DNA from: Nostoc mirabile CHAB5784
Lineage (GTDB): Bacteria; Cyanobacteriota; Cyanobacteriia; Cyanobacteriales; Nostocaceae
Direction of reading: 5' to 3'
NCBI RefSeq assembly: GCF_020829645.1
Contig: NZ_JAIVFS010000009.1
Coordinates: 1 to 64,000, forward strand
Length of the DNA stretch: 64,000 bases
The notes under the pieces were generated by a model. That model was not told where the DNA came from. It saw nothing but the letters and a program-made list of their open reading frames with translations, and did not search any database. Positions 14,986-24,071 of the stretch are shown one piece after another (position 1 is the stretch's first letter; each line of letters starts with the position of its first letter). Position numbers and translations under genes: made by a program.

Positions 14986-17900
14986 CTTGAAGTAACTTAG
15001 CTGGTTCCACAGGCTTGGTGATATGTTGCCCAAATCCGGCGGCAATTGCCTGTTGATAATCAGCCTCAGCTGCGTAAGCTGTAAGAGCGATCGCCGGAAT
15101 TGTCCCTCCCATCTCTTGTGACATGGCTCTGATTTGACGCATCAGCATATAGCCGTCTACTTGCGGCATTCCAATGTCGCTTAACAGCAGATTTGGCTGG
15201 AACTCAGGCATAATTCGTAGTGCTTCCATAGCAGATGCTGCCTGAGTTACTACCGCGCCAGACTGCTCCAGAATGAAAGCAATTAACTCTCGCGTATCAC
15301 GCTCATCATCCACAAGTAGAACTTTCACCCCATTTAGATCAGGCGAATTATCAGGTTGTCTATCAATTTGATGGCTATTGAGATGAATGTTTATTAGAGG
15401 TAACATGACTGTAAAGGTTGCTCCCTGTTCTTCGCCCAAACTTTCAGCCTTAACTGTGCCGCCATGTAGCTCTACGATGTGACGAACAATAGCTAATCCT
15501 AATCCCAGTCCGCCGAATTTCCTGGTAGTTGCGCCATCAGCTTGTCGGAAGTAATCAAATACAAATGGTAAAAAATCGGGGCTAATTCCTTTACCTGTAT
15601 CACTGACTCGAAGTTGAGCCTGAGAACCAACAGACTGTAAACTGATTTCTACCTGTCCACCTTGGGGCGTAAACTTAATAGCATTGGAAAGTAGATTCCA
15701 GATAACTTGCTGCAAGCGACCGGAATCACCAGTTACTAGGAATTTTGGATCGCACCTTTGGGACGCTGGAAGTGCAACTTGGATTTGGGATTTTAGATTG
15801 TCAGGTTGGTTGTTAAAATCGATAGATTCTAAATTTCTGTGAGAATTTTCTAATCCAAAATCGTTCGATGGTTCCTGAGCGTTCGCGTAGCGTCTCGTAG
15901 AGAAGTCGTTGGCGTAGCCGTTTGCGTAGTGTTCTGCAGGAAAGTCTAAAATAGTAAATCGCAAATTGATAGATTTGGCTTGGGCGGCTAGACGTATAGT
16001 TTCTATTGCAGATGCGATCGCAGTTTCCAGATTCACAGGAGCAATATTCAGACTGAGTTTACCTTGCAAAATGCGAGAGACATCCAACAAATCTTCAATA
16101 AGTTGAGTTTGAAGCTTGGCATTGCGCTCAATGGTTTCCAGAGCGCGAGTGGTGGTTGCTTGATCATACTTTTTAGTTTGCAGTAACTTCGACCATCCCA
16201 GGATCGGGTTTAGCGGTGTGCGAAGTTCGTGGGAAAGAACCGCCAAAAATTCATCTTTGATCCGATTAGCTTGGACTAATTGCTCTTTTTGCTGCTGTAA
16301 CGAATCCATCAACTGAGCGCGTTCCAGAGCAACCGCCACCTGATCGGAAGTTGCTTGCAGCAGTGCAATTTCCCCAGAAGTGAAGCGGGTACGGGTGGAA
16401 CTGGCAAAGGAGAGGACACCAAGCAGTTTTCCCTGAGCAATTAATGGTTGACCTGCATAAGCTGTGATTCCCAAAGCAATAAGGATGTCGGCATTTGGAT
16501 GAGTAGAGTGCAGCACGTCATTGAGGACAATTTGATGACGTTCTTGCGCCACTAGTCCCCACATTCCTTGATTAAATTCCAGATATTGAATTGCTTGAAA
16601 TACTTCATCAGTAATCCCGTTCCAACCCACTAACCGAAGTTTCTGCTTATTCTCGTGCGTCTCAATTAAATAGTGGAAGTAAAAATGCAAATCCATCTGC
16701 GCCGAGAGCTTGCTAAATAAGCTGTTCATTAGATCCAAGGGGCGCTCGGTTGAAAGCAAATCACTGGTTGTTTCAGAGAGCAGTTTGAGTCTTTCACTGC
16801 GCTCTTGCAAGGCAAGTTCTGCAAGCTGCCGTTCACGAAGGGTGCGTTCGCGTTCAGTGATGTCAACTGCAACCCCTCCTACCAGACATTGCCCAGATGC
16901 ATCGGCAATGGGAAACTTATATACTAAAAATTCCCCCAGAGTACCATCTGTGCGTGGAGCAGACTCGATCGCTTCAATAACCTGATTTGTCTGGGCAACC
17001 ATTCTAATGTTATCAAGGAAGGGTTGAGCGATTTGGGCTGGGTATAGGTCAAAAATGTTTTTATTAATCGCCTTATTTGTTGCTACATCGAATGTACTCA
17101 GATAAGTGGGGCTGAGGTAAAGTACACGTCCGTCTGCATTCGTAATCCATGCTGCGGCTGGAATATTGTCCATAAAAGCTTGAAATTGCTCTTGACTCTG
17201 ACTCAGCGCTTTTTTAGCTTGCTGGAGATCACTAATATCAAGAATGAATGCAACTGAGTTCTGTTGAGATTCGCCTAACAGAGAGTAGCCAACTACAACC
17301 GGCACACTAGAACCATCCTTGCGAATGCATTCCTTCTCATAAGGAGTACAGGTTCCCTTTGCTGTTGCCTCGGCAATAGCCAGTTCATCTAAATATTGGT
17401 ATTCAGGAGGCGTGATATCAGTCCAGCGTAGTCTGCCTGCCTGGATATCTGCTTGGGTATAGCCCACAATTCGCAAGAACTCGTCGTTGGCTTCAGTGAT
17501 GCTACCGTTCACATCACCAAAGAGAATGCCAACTATATTCGCTTTTACAAAACTCCTGAGGCGTTCTTCACTTGCTTGGACTGCCTTCTCTGCTTGCTTG
17601 CGTTCGCTGATATCTGTAGTGCTGCCAACTAAGCGGACTGGTTTTCCATCACCATCTCGCTGCACCACTATTCCCTGATCCAATACGTAGACGTACTGGT
17701 TATATTGGTTGCGAATGCGATACTCGGCAGCATAGCGATCGCCATTTGCCAAAGCGATCGCCGCATCTTCTTCTACACGTTGCAAATCCTCTGGATGGAC
17801 AAGCTGACGCCACCAACTACCTGTTGGTTGGGCGATGTCGAGAGAATAACCCAAAATTCTGGTTAACCCCTCGGTTCTTTCAACGGTATCCTGCTCTATA

Positions 17901-18769
17901 TTCCAGTCATAAATGAGACAGTTGACCGCAGCAGATGCTAACTCAAAACGCTCGTTAGCTAATCTCAGGCGTTCCTCTTTCTCCCGCAAAGTTTGTTCTA
18001 CTTGCTTGCGTTCGCGTAGTGCAGCTTGCTGTTCGCTCAAATCAACAACGAAGCCAATGACCTTTTCTTGAGTATCTCCCACGAGGACAGAACCGAGCAA
18101 AACGGGAATGCGATCGCCATTTTTGCAGATGTATTCCTTCTCAAAGGGTTTACATACTCCGGTTGTTCTAAGTTCTTCTACTGAACGTTCACTTAAAAGA
18201 AGATACTCGTGTGGGGTAATCTCACGCCAGTTCATTTGGTTAGCGGCAAAATCTTCTCGTGTATAGCCCACCATCTTCAGAAAAGCATCATTGGCTTCTA
18301 TGATCGAGCCGTTGTTCATATCAGTTACGATAACTCCAATGATGTTGGATTCTGCTAGGCGGCTAAACCGCATTTCGCTATTTTGCAACAACTTTAAGCT
18401 TGTCTCTGCCTTGCGTCTGGCAGTTCGTAACTCTGAAGAGAGGGCGGTAATTAAGAAGGATACTAGTGAGAATGAGGTTAATCTTACCAAGACGTTCGGG
18501 CTGAGGAAATCGAAGGAGTAGACTGGCTCGATCAAAAAATAGAGCGCAGTTGTAACAGAAAGAGCGCTCGCTAGTACTCCAAGTCTCATGCCGCCATACC
18601 AGGCACTGATTGCCACAGCAGCATAAAATAATGTAAATACGCTCGGATCGAAGACTGGCAACAACAGTCGCGTCAGCAGCAGTGCCGCCATGACCGCCAG
18701 AATCATCACACCATAGGTTAGTAACCAAGAGCGCATCATCAAAATTTTTTCGAGTACTTTTACCATCAT
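14927..18769 (-). CDS. Multi-PAS/GAF hybrid sensor histidine kinase with C-terminal receiver
   Basis: A 1280-residue membrane sensor. It has four N-terminal membrane helices of the DUF4118/KdpD type (about residues 10-120), four PAS domains (about 130-645, each ending in a DISE/DLSE linker), a GAF domain (about 660-820), HisKA with H in LSHELRTPLNPILGW, an HATPase with NLLSNAIKFT, DTGKGIS and GLGLGLAI, and a receiver with VLLVDDERDTREL and phosphoacceptor D in LLSDIGMPQVDG. Between the HATPase start and its N-box there is a repeat-derived insertion (EHYANGYANDFSTRRYANAQ, DNA about 15870-15945). The XRE regulator gene ends one base upstream, so the two form an operon. The signal is unknown. 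Confidence 0.92.
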   Translation of the reverse strand: MMVKVLEKILMMRSWLLTYGVMILAVMAALLLTRLLLPVFDPSVFTLFYAAVAISAWYGGMRLGVLASALSVTTALYFLIEPVYSFDFLSPNVLVRLTSFSLVSFLITALSSELRTARRKAETSLKLLQNSEMRFSRLAESNIIGVIVTDMNNGSIIEANDAFLKMVGYTREDFAANQMNWREITPHEYLLLSERSVEELRTTGVCKPFEKEYICKNGDRIPVLLGSVLVGDTQEKVIGFVVDLSEQQAALRERKQVEQTLREKEERLRLANERFELASAAVNCLIYDWNIEQDTVERTEGLTRILGYSLDIAQPTGSWWRQLVHPEDLQRVEEDAAIALANGDRYAAEYRIRNQYNQYVYVLDQGIVVQRDGDGKPVRLVGSTTDISERKQAEKAVQASEERLRSFVKANIVGILFGDVNGSITEANDEFLRIVGYTQADIQAGRLRWTDITPPEYQYLDELAIAEATAKGTCTPYEKECIRKDGSSVPVVVGYSLLGESQQNSVAFILDISDLQQAKKALSQSQEQFQAFMDNIPAAAWITNADGRVLYLSPTYLSTFDVATNKAINKNIFDLYPAQIAQPFLDNIRMVAQTNQVIEAIESAPRTDGTLGEFLVYKFPIADASGQCLVGGVAVDITERERTLRERQLAELALQERSERLKLLSETTSDLLSTERPLDLMNSLFSKLSAQMDLHFYFHYLIETHENKQKLRLVGWNGITDEVFQAIQYLEFNQGMWGLVAQERHQIVLNDVLHSTHPNADILIALGITAYAGQPLIAQGKLLGVLSFASSTRTRFTSGEIALLQATSDQVAVALERAQLMDSLQQQKEQLVQANRIKDEFLAVLSHELRTPLNPILGWSKLLQTKKYDQATTTRALETIERNAKLQTQLIEDLLDVSRILQGKLSLNIAPVNLETAIASAIETIRLAAQAKSINLRFTILDFPAEHYANGYANDFSTRRYANAQEPSNDFGLENSHRNLESIDFNNQPDNLKSQIQVALPASQRCDPKFLVTGDSGRLQQVIWNLLSNAIKFTPQGGQVEISLQSVGSQAQLRVSDTGKGISPDFLPFVFDYFRQADGATTRKFGGLGLGLAIVRHIVELHGGTVKAESLGEEQGATFTVMLPLINIHLNSHQIDRQPDNSPDLNGVKVLLVDDERDTRELIAFILEQSGAVVTQAASAMEALRIMPEFQPNLLLSDIGMPQVDGYMLMRQIRAMSQEMGGTIPAIALTAYAAEADYQQAIAAGFGQHITKPVEPAKLLQAIANLIYSCSNLQTNLRSF

Positions 18770-18770
18770 C

Positions 18771-19025
18771 TTAAGAGTCCTCCCGTTGCTTTGCCTTTAG
18801 GAGATACTCGTTCAGTAGTCTTTTACCTGGTTCGCCCATTTTCTGTAACATTTCTTCAATTAGCTTTAGTGCCATCTGTGAAGGCACTGTAGATCCGTTC
18901 TCCCAGCGATTAACTGTTCGCAGGGAAACTCCCAACTTGGCTGCAAACTTTTCCTGAGAGAGATCGAGCTGCTGCCGAAGTTCACGGATTAAATCTGAAA
19001 TTTTTAGTGACTTTCCTAGTTCCAT
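18771..19025 (-). CDS. XRE family helix-turn-helix regulator
   Basis: An 84-residue single-domain regulator. The helix-turn-helix is LSQEKFAAKLGVSLRTVNRWENG, with the classic Q-x-x-x-A...V-S-x-x-T-x-x-x-W-E-x-G layout. The tail (about residues 55-84) is a charged helix. It ends one base before the start of the large hybrid kinase on the same strand, so both are likely made from one transcript. It may autoregulate the pair. The upstream region (19026-19300) is A/T-rich and should hold the promoter. Confidence 0.85.
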   Translation of the reverse strand: MELGKSLKISDLIRELRQQLDLSQEKFAAKLGVSLRTVNRWENGSTVPSQMALKLIEEMLQKMGEPGKRLLNEYLLKAKQREDS

Positions 19026-19962
19026 AATAGGAAGAGTAGGACAGGTGTCTCGCCATTTGTCTCCAGCTTGAGGAAGAATTTAAACTGTCATTAGTTATTA
19101 TCAATTTCATCTTTTGGCTAAATACCAATATTATTTATTAGTCCTCATGAATTCCTGTTCACTGATTTAAGTCCTCACCATACTTTTGATAACTGTTAAC
19201 TGTTTTAACATGGTGCGACAAAAACTTCTTGAGACAAAATAACTGTAGAAGGTAACTATAAAATAAATATTAATTTTTGTCAGGTGCGTGATGCCAAAAT
19301 AATATTATAAGAGCTTTAATAATTTTCAAGGATCATGCACCGCCAAAAATCTATGAGTGGTGTATTACATGTCATAGTTCGTAACCTACTTAATATTTTA
19401 TAATACAGCAGATTTCAAGGAAAGTGAGGTACACAAGCTCGCGTCTGTTATCCAAGTATAAAGCGTGTTTTACTCCTGAATTCTGTATTCTGAATTCTGA
19501 ATTCTGCTGTATATATAGCAGCAATCCTAAATCATTCGTGAAAAGTTAGATCCGGCGAATTTTAACAACTTAGATAGGATTGCTACAGATATGCTGAATA
19601 CATAAGTTTTATCTAATACTTTGCATTTATAAGTGTTTGCAAAACATCTAGTTAATTTTACTTCTAAGGTAAGATGCCAATGGCAAAGCTATAAAGCTAC
19701 AATAAGATTTAAATAAAATTTTTGCCTAATTAACTAGTTCCGTGGGTTTAAGTCCCCCGGTTCTATAATCGGCAAGTTTTGTGTTGGGGTTAAATCCACA
19801 TTACAAAACAAAATTTACGTTAGCGCAGCGTAAAGCCTTCTCTTCTCCCAAGGGGAGACGCTAACGCGAACGAGAGGCTTCGCCAACGGCATGGCTTCGC
19901 TTAGAGCGAGTCCGCGAGCGTCATTACGAATTACGAATTACGAATTATTTAATATCATTGTT
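19026..19962. other. Intergenic region with repeats and IS end relic
   Basis: No gene seen over about 900 bases. It contains TTCTGAA heptamers near 19476-19504, a hairpin region at 19738-19775 (GTGGGTTTAAGTCCCCC, then GGTTCTATAATCGG) that resembles the ends of IS200/IS605 relics such as 44341-44370, a mosaic repeat at 19812-19923, and four ATTACGA heptamers at about 19923-19945. Confidence 0.55.
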
Positions 19963-20988
19963 TTGATTAATCAACACTCCGAAAACCTCCTAAACACTCA
20001 ACTGGAAAATGCACCAGGTGAAGACTATATATTTAGCTGGTTTGATTGGTTTTGTCTTTGGTATCCTCCAGGCTGGCTAATTATATTTAACCGTCATTGG
20101 CAGCACTATCATACCGATTCAGACGGTTGGAATTGGCCCGAATATGGATTATTTTTAATTCCTGGCGGATTTTATCTGGCGCTGCTGAGTCGTTGGTTCC
20201 GTCTTGGTTTTCGTTCACCCCGAACAGAAGTTAGTGAATTTGATTCCAAATATCAACAAGCTTTTCGCAAAGAAGTTCTCGGCCCCATCGTCAAATACTA
20301 TTTTCGTGGAGAATTACAACAAGTCGAAAACTTGCCGCAAACAGGGCCATTGATTGTGGCGATGAACCATGCAGGGATGAGCTTTCCTTGGGATTTTTTG
20401 ACTTTAGGTTATTTATTAAGTGAAGCTAGAGGATGGGTGTTACAACCCGTAGCAAGTCCAGCATTATTTGAGCATCCTTGGATGATTTGGTGGCTACCAC
20501 CTAAATGGTCGCAGGTTTTGGGTGGTGTGCGAGCCGAATTAGATGATTTTGAAGCAGCGATCGCCCAAGGTAAAATTCTCTTATATGCACCCGAAGGTAT
20601 CCGCGGCCCTCTGAAAGGTTGGAAGAGACGCTATCAACTAGAAAAGTTTGATGTAAGTTTTATTAAGTTGAGCGATCGCTATCAAATTCCTATTCTGCCA
20701 GTAGTTTGCATCGGTAGTGAATCTTTACATCCTTGGGCTGTTAATGTCAAAAAATTACAACGACTAGTCAAATTACCATTTTTGCCTATCTCGCCTTTAA
20801 TGCTTGCCTTAATTCTGTTTCCTTCAATGGGAGTTTGGGCAATGAGAACTCGCCTGCATTACTTTATTCAGCCTTTGGAACCAGCAGAATTGCACAACTA
20901 TTCAAACAAAGGGCGTACAGTAGCTTATCGGCAGGCACAACAATTACGAGAAAAACTGCAAATTAAAATTAATCAGTTATTGAGATAA
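19963..20988 (+). CDS. PlsC-like glycerolipid acyltransferase
   Basis: A protein of about 341 residues with a 1-acylglycerol-3-phosphate acyltransferase fold. Block I is NHAGMSFPWDFL (an NHxxxxxD variant), and a block III-like APEGIRGPLKGWKR replaces the usual PEGTRS. Two or three hydrophobic segments (YGLFLIPGGFYLALLSRWF; LMLALILFPSMGVWA) anchor it to a membrane. Such cyanobacterial enzymes acylate lysolipids or other alcohol acceptors. The open frame extends to ATG at 19891, but those residues (MASLRASPRASLRITNYE) are translated mosaic and ATTACGA repeats, so I place the start at TTG 19963, with low certainty. Confidence 0.75.
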   Translation: MINQHSENLLNTQLENAPGEDYIFSWFDWFCLWYPPGWLIIFNRHWQHYHTDSDGWNWPEYGLFLIPGGFYLALLSRWFRLGFRSPRTEVSEFDSKYQQAFRKEVLGPIVKYYFRGELQQVENLPQTGPLIVAMNHAGMSFPWDFLTLGYLLSEARGWVLQPVASPALFEHPWMIWWLPPKWSQVLGGVRAELDDFEAAIAQGKILLYAPEGIRGPLKGWKRRYQLEKFDVSFIKLSDRYQIPILPVVCIGSESLHPWAVNVKKLQRLVKLPFLPISPLMLALILFPSMGVWAMRTRLHYFIQPLEPAELHNYSNKGRTVAYRQAQQLREKLQIKINQLLR

Positions 20989-21021
20989 ATTTAATCCTAT
21001 AGCAATCCGATTTGATTTTTG

Positions 21022-21144
21022 GGCGTTGCTGAATCAAGGGATGATTCTTGTAGGGTGGGCGTCTCGCCCGCCCTGAAATACAAGGGACGGGCAAGATGCC
21101 CATCCCACAAAACTAGCAAAATCATCCCGCAAATATGCAACGCC
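21022..21144. repeat. Miniature inverted-repeat element with GGCGTTGC ends
   Basis: GGCGTTGC at 21022-21029 and GCAACGCC at 21137-21144, with inner arms GGGATGAT and ATCATCCC. The interior is a GGGTGGGC...GCCCATCCC hairpin. No gene inside. Confidence 0.8.
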
Positions 21145-21210
21145 GATTTTTGAACTTCTTTACGTTTGTCAGTCTTCTTTAGAAAACTTTAGCTAAATGA
21201 AGTACACAGG

Positions 21211-21437
21211 TAGGGGCACAGCACTGCTCATTGGTGTCAACTTAAGCTCAAACCTATGTCCCACAACCGTTCTACCCCACCCCTCAATCCCCTCCCCAAA
21301 GCATCGGGGAGGGGAGGTTTTGCGTCAGCAAAGCCGGGGTGGGGTAATGCGGATCGTGATGGTAAGTGAATGAACTCAATATCACGTCTTGACAAGGGTT
21401 TCACGTTAAGTTGACACCTATGAGCACTGCTGTGCCC
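21211..21437. repeat. Miniature inverted-repeat element with GGGGCACAGCA ends, copy 1
   Basis: Left end TAGGGGCACAGCACTGCTCA then TTGGTGTCAACTTAA; right end is the inverted TTAAGTTGACACCTATGAGC then ACTGCTGTGCCC. A second copy with the same long termini lies at 49646-49895. The interior carries a separate G/C-rich hairpin (CCCCTCCCCAAAGCATCGGG). Confidence 0.85.
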
Positions 21438-21579
21438 TTAAGATCATCTGTACCTCACGTAATTATGCAATCTGCTGTAAGCTGTTCCACATTTAAATTG
21501 CATAATTACGGCGGGCAAGATGCCCACCCCACAAGAGTTATATAAATTTTAGATATGCAAACTAGATGTGGTTTAGCTT

Positions 21580-21801
21580 ATTAGCCTCAGAATTCATTGA
21601 AAGTCGGCGGGAAACTCAATTCCCAAGAGTTGGGTGTTCCGGGATAGTCGCCCCGTCGCTTGGGCCAAACAGGGCATTGGGCATTGGTGACTCTTCCCCA
21701 TGACGGCAGTTGCTCTCGCGCGGGGTGAACCCCTGCGTACCCGTCACTGCCTCCCCCATACTTCGGCTTCGCTCAGTACAAGTGCCCTATTCCCCATGCC
21801 C
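21580..21801 (+). other. Structured non-coding stretch ahead of a terminator
   Basis: GTCGGCGGGAAACTCAATTC, CCCAAGAGTTGGG and CCGGGATAGTCGCCCCGTCG suggest hairpins. The second half is mosaic repeat (GGCAGTTGCTCTCGCGCGGG; ACTTCGGCTTCGCTCAGT). I cannot match it to a known RNA family. It might be a small RNA ending at 21836 or only repeat debris. Confidence 0.3.
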
Positions 21802-21836
21802 AAAAACTCCATCCCGCAAGTGGCGTGGAGTTTTTT
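21802..21836 (+). terminator. Rho-independent terminator
   Basis: AAAAACTCCA (21802-21811) pairs with TGGAGTTTTT (21826-21835), with a TTTTTT run within and after the stem. There is no gene directly upstream on the plus strand for 800 bases, so the transcript it ends is unknown. Confidence 0.65.
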
Positions 21837-21887
21837 ATTCTGAGGCGGTTGCTGAAACTCGTGCAAGATATCAGTTTAACCAAAATT

Positions 21888-22097
21888 ACGATATTCATAA
21901 CCAACATCACGACATTCATAACCAACATCACGACATTCATAACCAACATCACGACATTCATAACCAACATCACGACATTCATAACCAACATCACGACATT
22001 CATAACCAACATCACGATATTCATAACCAACATCACGATATTCATAACCAACATCACGATATTCATAACCAACATCACGATATTCATAACCAACATC
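21888..22097. repeat. Ten tandem copies of a 21-base repeat
   Basis: Unit GATATTCATAACCAACATCAC with a C/T variant at the third base: copy 1 has T, copies 2-6 C, copies 7-10 T. As 21 is divisible by three, all frames stay open and give false repeat proteins (DIHNQHH in one frame). The array ends 18 bases before the GNAT gene stop. Confidence 0.95.
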
Positions 22098-22114
22098 GTA
22101 ATATTTCGGTGTAA

Positions 22115-22579
22115 TTATTCAATTGATTTTTCCATAATAAAATTTATTAGCTTTTGCCCTCTACGTTCTACCTCTTGCTGTTTTACAACAATAAAGTTCT
22201 GGCTTTCAAAAAAAGGTTTAGCTGTAATACTAGCTTCTGTAAATAACTTTTCAATTTTCAAAGATTTTGCTTTTAATTCAAGCTGTTTTAATATTTTCTT
22301 ACCAATCCCTTTTCTTTGAAAATCTTTATGACAGTAAAAACGATCAATATGTCCATTAGCCTCTAATTCCCCAAAACCAATAATTTTACCCTGCTCCTCT
22401 GCTACATAAGTAAACTTACTTCCTAAACCTTTAATCCATACGTCAATATCCATATTTGCTGGCGCCCAAGCGTCTACTTGTTCTTGTGTGTAATCATGAA
22501 TATTCACTTCATGAACAGTGTCGTAGAACAATTTCATAATTTCTTCGGTATCAGCTATTTCGTATATTCTTAATCTCAT
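22115..22579 (-). CDS. GNAT family N-acetyltransferase
   Basis: A 154-residue GNAT protein. Motif A, the acetyl-CoA pyrophosphate-binding loop, is CHKDFQRKGIGKKILKQLE (Q/R-x-x-G-x-G). The preceding beta strand is IIGFGELEANGHIDRFY and the C-terminal strand is FFESQNFIVVKQQEVERRGQ. It is similar in size and layout to YafP/PhnO-like acetyltransferases with unknown substrates. The gene is A/T-rich and single; a 21-base tandem array follows its stop. Confidence 0.85.
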   Translation of the reverse strand: MRLRIYEIADTEEIMKLFYDTVHEVNIHDYTQEQVDAWAPANMDIDVWIKGLGSKFTYVAEEQGKIIGFGELEANGHIDRFYCHKDFQRKGIGKKILKQLELKAKSLKIEKLFTEASITAKPFFESQNFIVVKQQEVERRGQKLINFIMEKSIE

Positions 22580-22894
22580 AAAAAAGGTAATTAATCACAA
22601 ATAACTCTACTAGAAATATTATCAGCGCTGGCGGGTCTACTTCAGCTTCCGAGTGCAGTACAGTTTTGACCTCACTTCCATTCCTCTCTCCTAAAAGGAG
22701 AGAGGCTTTGAGTCTTACTCCCCTTCCCTTGAAAGGAAGGGGTTGGGGGTTAGGTCTGTATTGGACTCAACTGCAAGCTGCTATATACAGCAAAATTTAT
22801 TAGATGAAACTTTTATATACACAATTTTATAGTACAAGTATACTAATTAACTGCTAAAATGCCTTAAAAGTCAGCTAGCTTTGCTTGAGGTAGT
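22580..22894. other. Intergenic region with G/C-rich repeat
   Basis: A repeat block at about 22678-22765 contains two hairpins (CTCTCTCCTAAAAGGAGAG; CCCCTTCCCTTGAAAGGAAG). The remainder is A/T-rich and should carry the promoter of the next gene. No gene seen. Confidence 0.5.
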
Positions 22895-23389
22895 ATGAAA
22901 AAAATCCAAGACACGGACAAAAAGCCCATTTTGCTGTTCCAGCCTACATCTGTAATTACTGCTATAGTGCCACTGCAACCCCAAGAGGAAAAAATCATCA
23001 GTGAACGGGAGCGTTTTATAACACAAGTCGAACGCATCAATCAGATGGCGGGAGAGTTAGAAGCAGCGATATTAGAGTTGAAAGCGATCGCTAACACACT
23101 GAATACTCAAAAACCTTACCCATTCTTGATAAAGCAGCTATGCAAAAATATTTGTCAGTATTTCGCAGTTAGGGTGCCTTGGGTGAAGCGAAAGTCTAAC
23201 GAATCATTTATTTTGACAACGCGAAAAGTTGATTTATTCCGAGCTGAAAGGGAAGCCGCACTGCTAGCACAGCAACTTCGTCAGCAAACCAAAAAAAGAT
23301 TAGCATCGCAGCGACACAGAAAAAACAAGAATGGGGCTGAGGCTGACACAAAACGCTTCCTCAAAAAGGTATTAGTCAACAAATCTTAA
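22895..23389 (+). CDS. Hypothetical protein with coiled-coil segments
   Basis: A 164-residue basic protein that I do not recognise. Residues about 33-68 (EEKIISERERFITQVERINQ and what follows) and 120-145 (ERE AALLAQQLRQQTKK) look like amphipathic helices or coiled coils. The C-terminus is strongly basic (KKRLASQRHRKNKNG). No signal peptide or membrane span. It starts at ATG after GAGGTAG. It may be cyanobacteria-specific. Confidence 0.6.
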   Translation: MKKIQDTDKKPILLFQPTSVITAIVPLQPQEEKIISERERFITQVERINQMAGELEAAILELKAIANTLNTQKPYPFLIKQLCKNICQYFAVRVPWVKRKSNESFILTTRKVDLFRAEREAALLAQQLRQQTKKRLASQRHRKNKNGAEADTKRFLKKVLVNKS

Positions 23390-23612
23390 AATTATCAACA
23401 TTTAACGCCAGATCACCCTGAGGTTGTAACAGTTATGCTGATTAAAGTGGCAGAAGGAAATTCTTGCTCAAAATTACTCACTACACTGCCATTGCTAATT
23501 GCTACCAACTGTGGTATTAAGTAGGCAAACCTGCCCTAATATTTGCACTTCCGTAAAACCAGAGTGCAACATCAGGCACAATCAATCAGCGCACAGAAGA
23601 GGTAAAAAGAAG

Positions 23613-23939
23613 GTGTTAAAGACACTTTTAGTGATTGCCGTTGGTTTTTTACCGTCCCTGATTTCTCTGTGGGCGATCCGCAAAACCCATGCGCGATCGC
23701 GCTTACCGATGAGGCAAGCAGCCATGAATTTTCCAGTAGTGCAGGGACGACAAAACCTTAGACCTGTAGAAGGCGATCGCTATTATTTAGAAGGCGTGGG
23801 TTATCTGATTGGCGATATCAGCTGCAAATTTAATGCCCGATCTGGCTACATGCGTTGTGCTGTCAATCCTGAAGGCCCCTGTAATGGTTGCCGTCACTAC
23901 GAACCTAAGGAATTAGCTGGTAGTGAAAAAAGGGCTTAA
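23613..23939 (+). CDS. DUF6464 family protein
   Basis: A 108-residue protein from GTG 23613: one N-terminal membrane helix (LLVIAVGFLPSLISLWAI), then a globular part with EGDRYYLEGVGYLIGDISCK, MRCAVNPEGPCNGCRHYEP. Four conserved cysteines (C in ISC, RCAV, PCNGC) suggest a small metal or disulphide site. The family is cyanobacterial and uncharacterised. A frame open to 23499 would add 38 residues without family character; GAGG ten bases before the GTG supports the shorter form. Confidence 0.72.
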   Translation: MLKTLLVIAVGFLPSLISLWAIRKTHARSRLPMRQAAMNFPVVQGRQNLRPVEGDRYYLEGVGYLIGDISCKFNARSGYMRCAVNPEGPCNGCRHYEPKELAGSEKRA

Positions 23940-24071
23940 TAAATTTTACCTGCCTAATACTCAAACAATCTCAAATTACTAAAGAAGGGGAAGGGGATAA
24001 CTGGGGAGAGAGCAATTTATCCGATGTCCTAAACTAACCCTACCCTTCACCCTAGAGAAAAACCTCTGTAA

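Noticed and set aside
16710..18728. Several open frames antisense to or out of frame with the hybrid kinase
   Set aside because: Shadows of a long real gene.
19738..19775. tRNA-like T-arm (GTGGGTTTAAGTCCCCC)
   Set aside because: No acceptor, D or anticodon stems can be built around it; more like an IS200/IS605 end relic.
21710..22319. Repeat proteins (HDIHNQH, FITNITT, MLVMNIV) on both strands
   Set aside because: All come from the 21-base array, which leaves every frame open; no start signals or conserved flanks.
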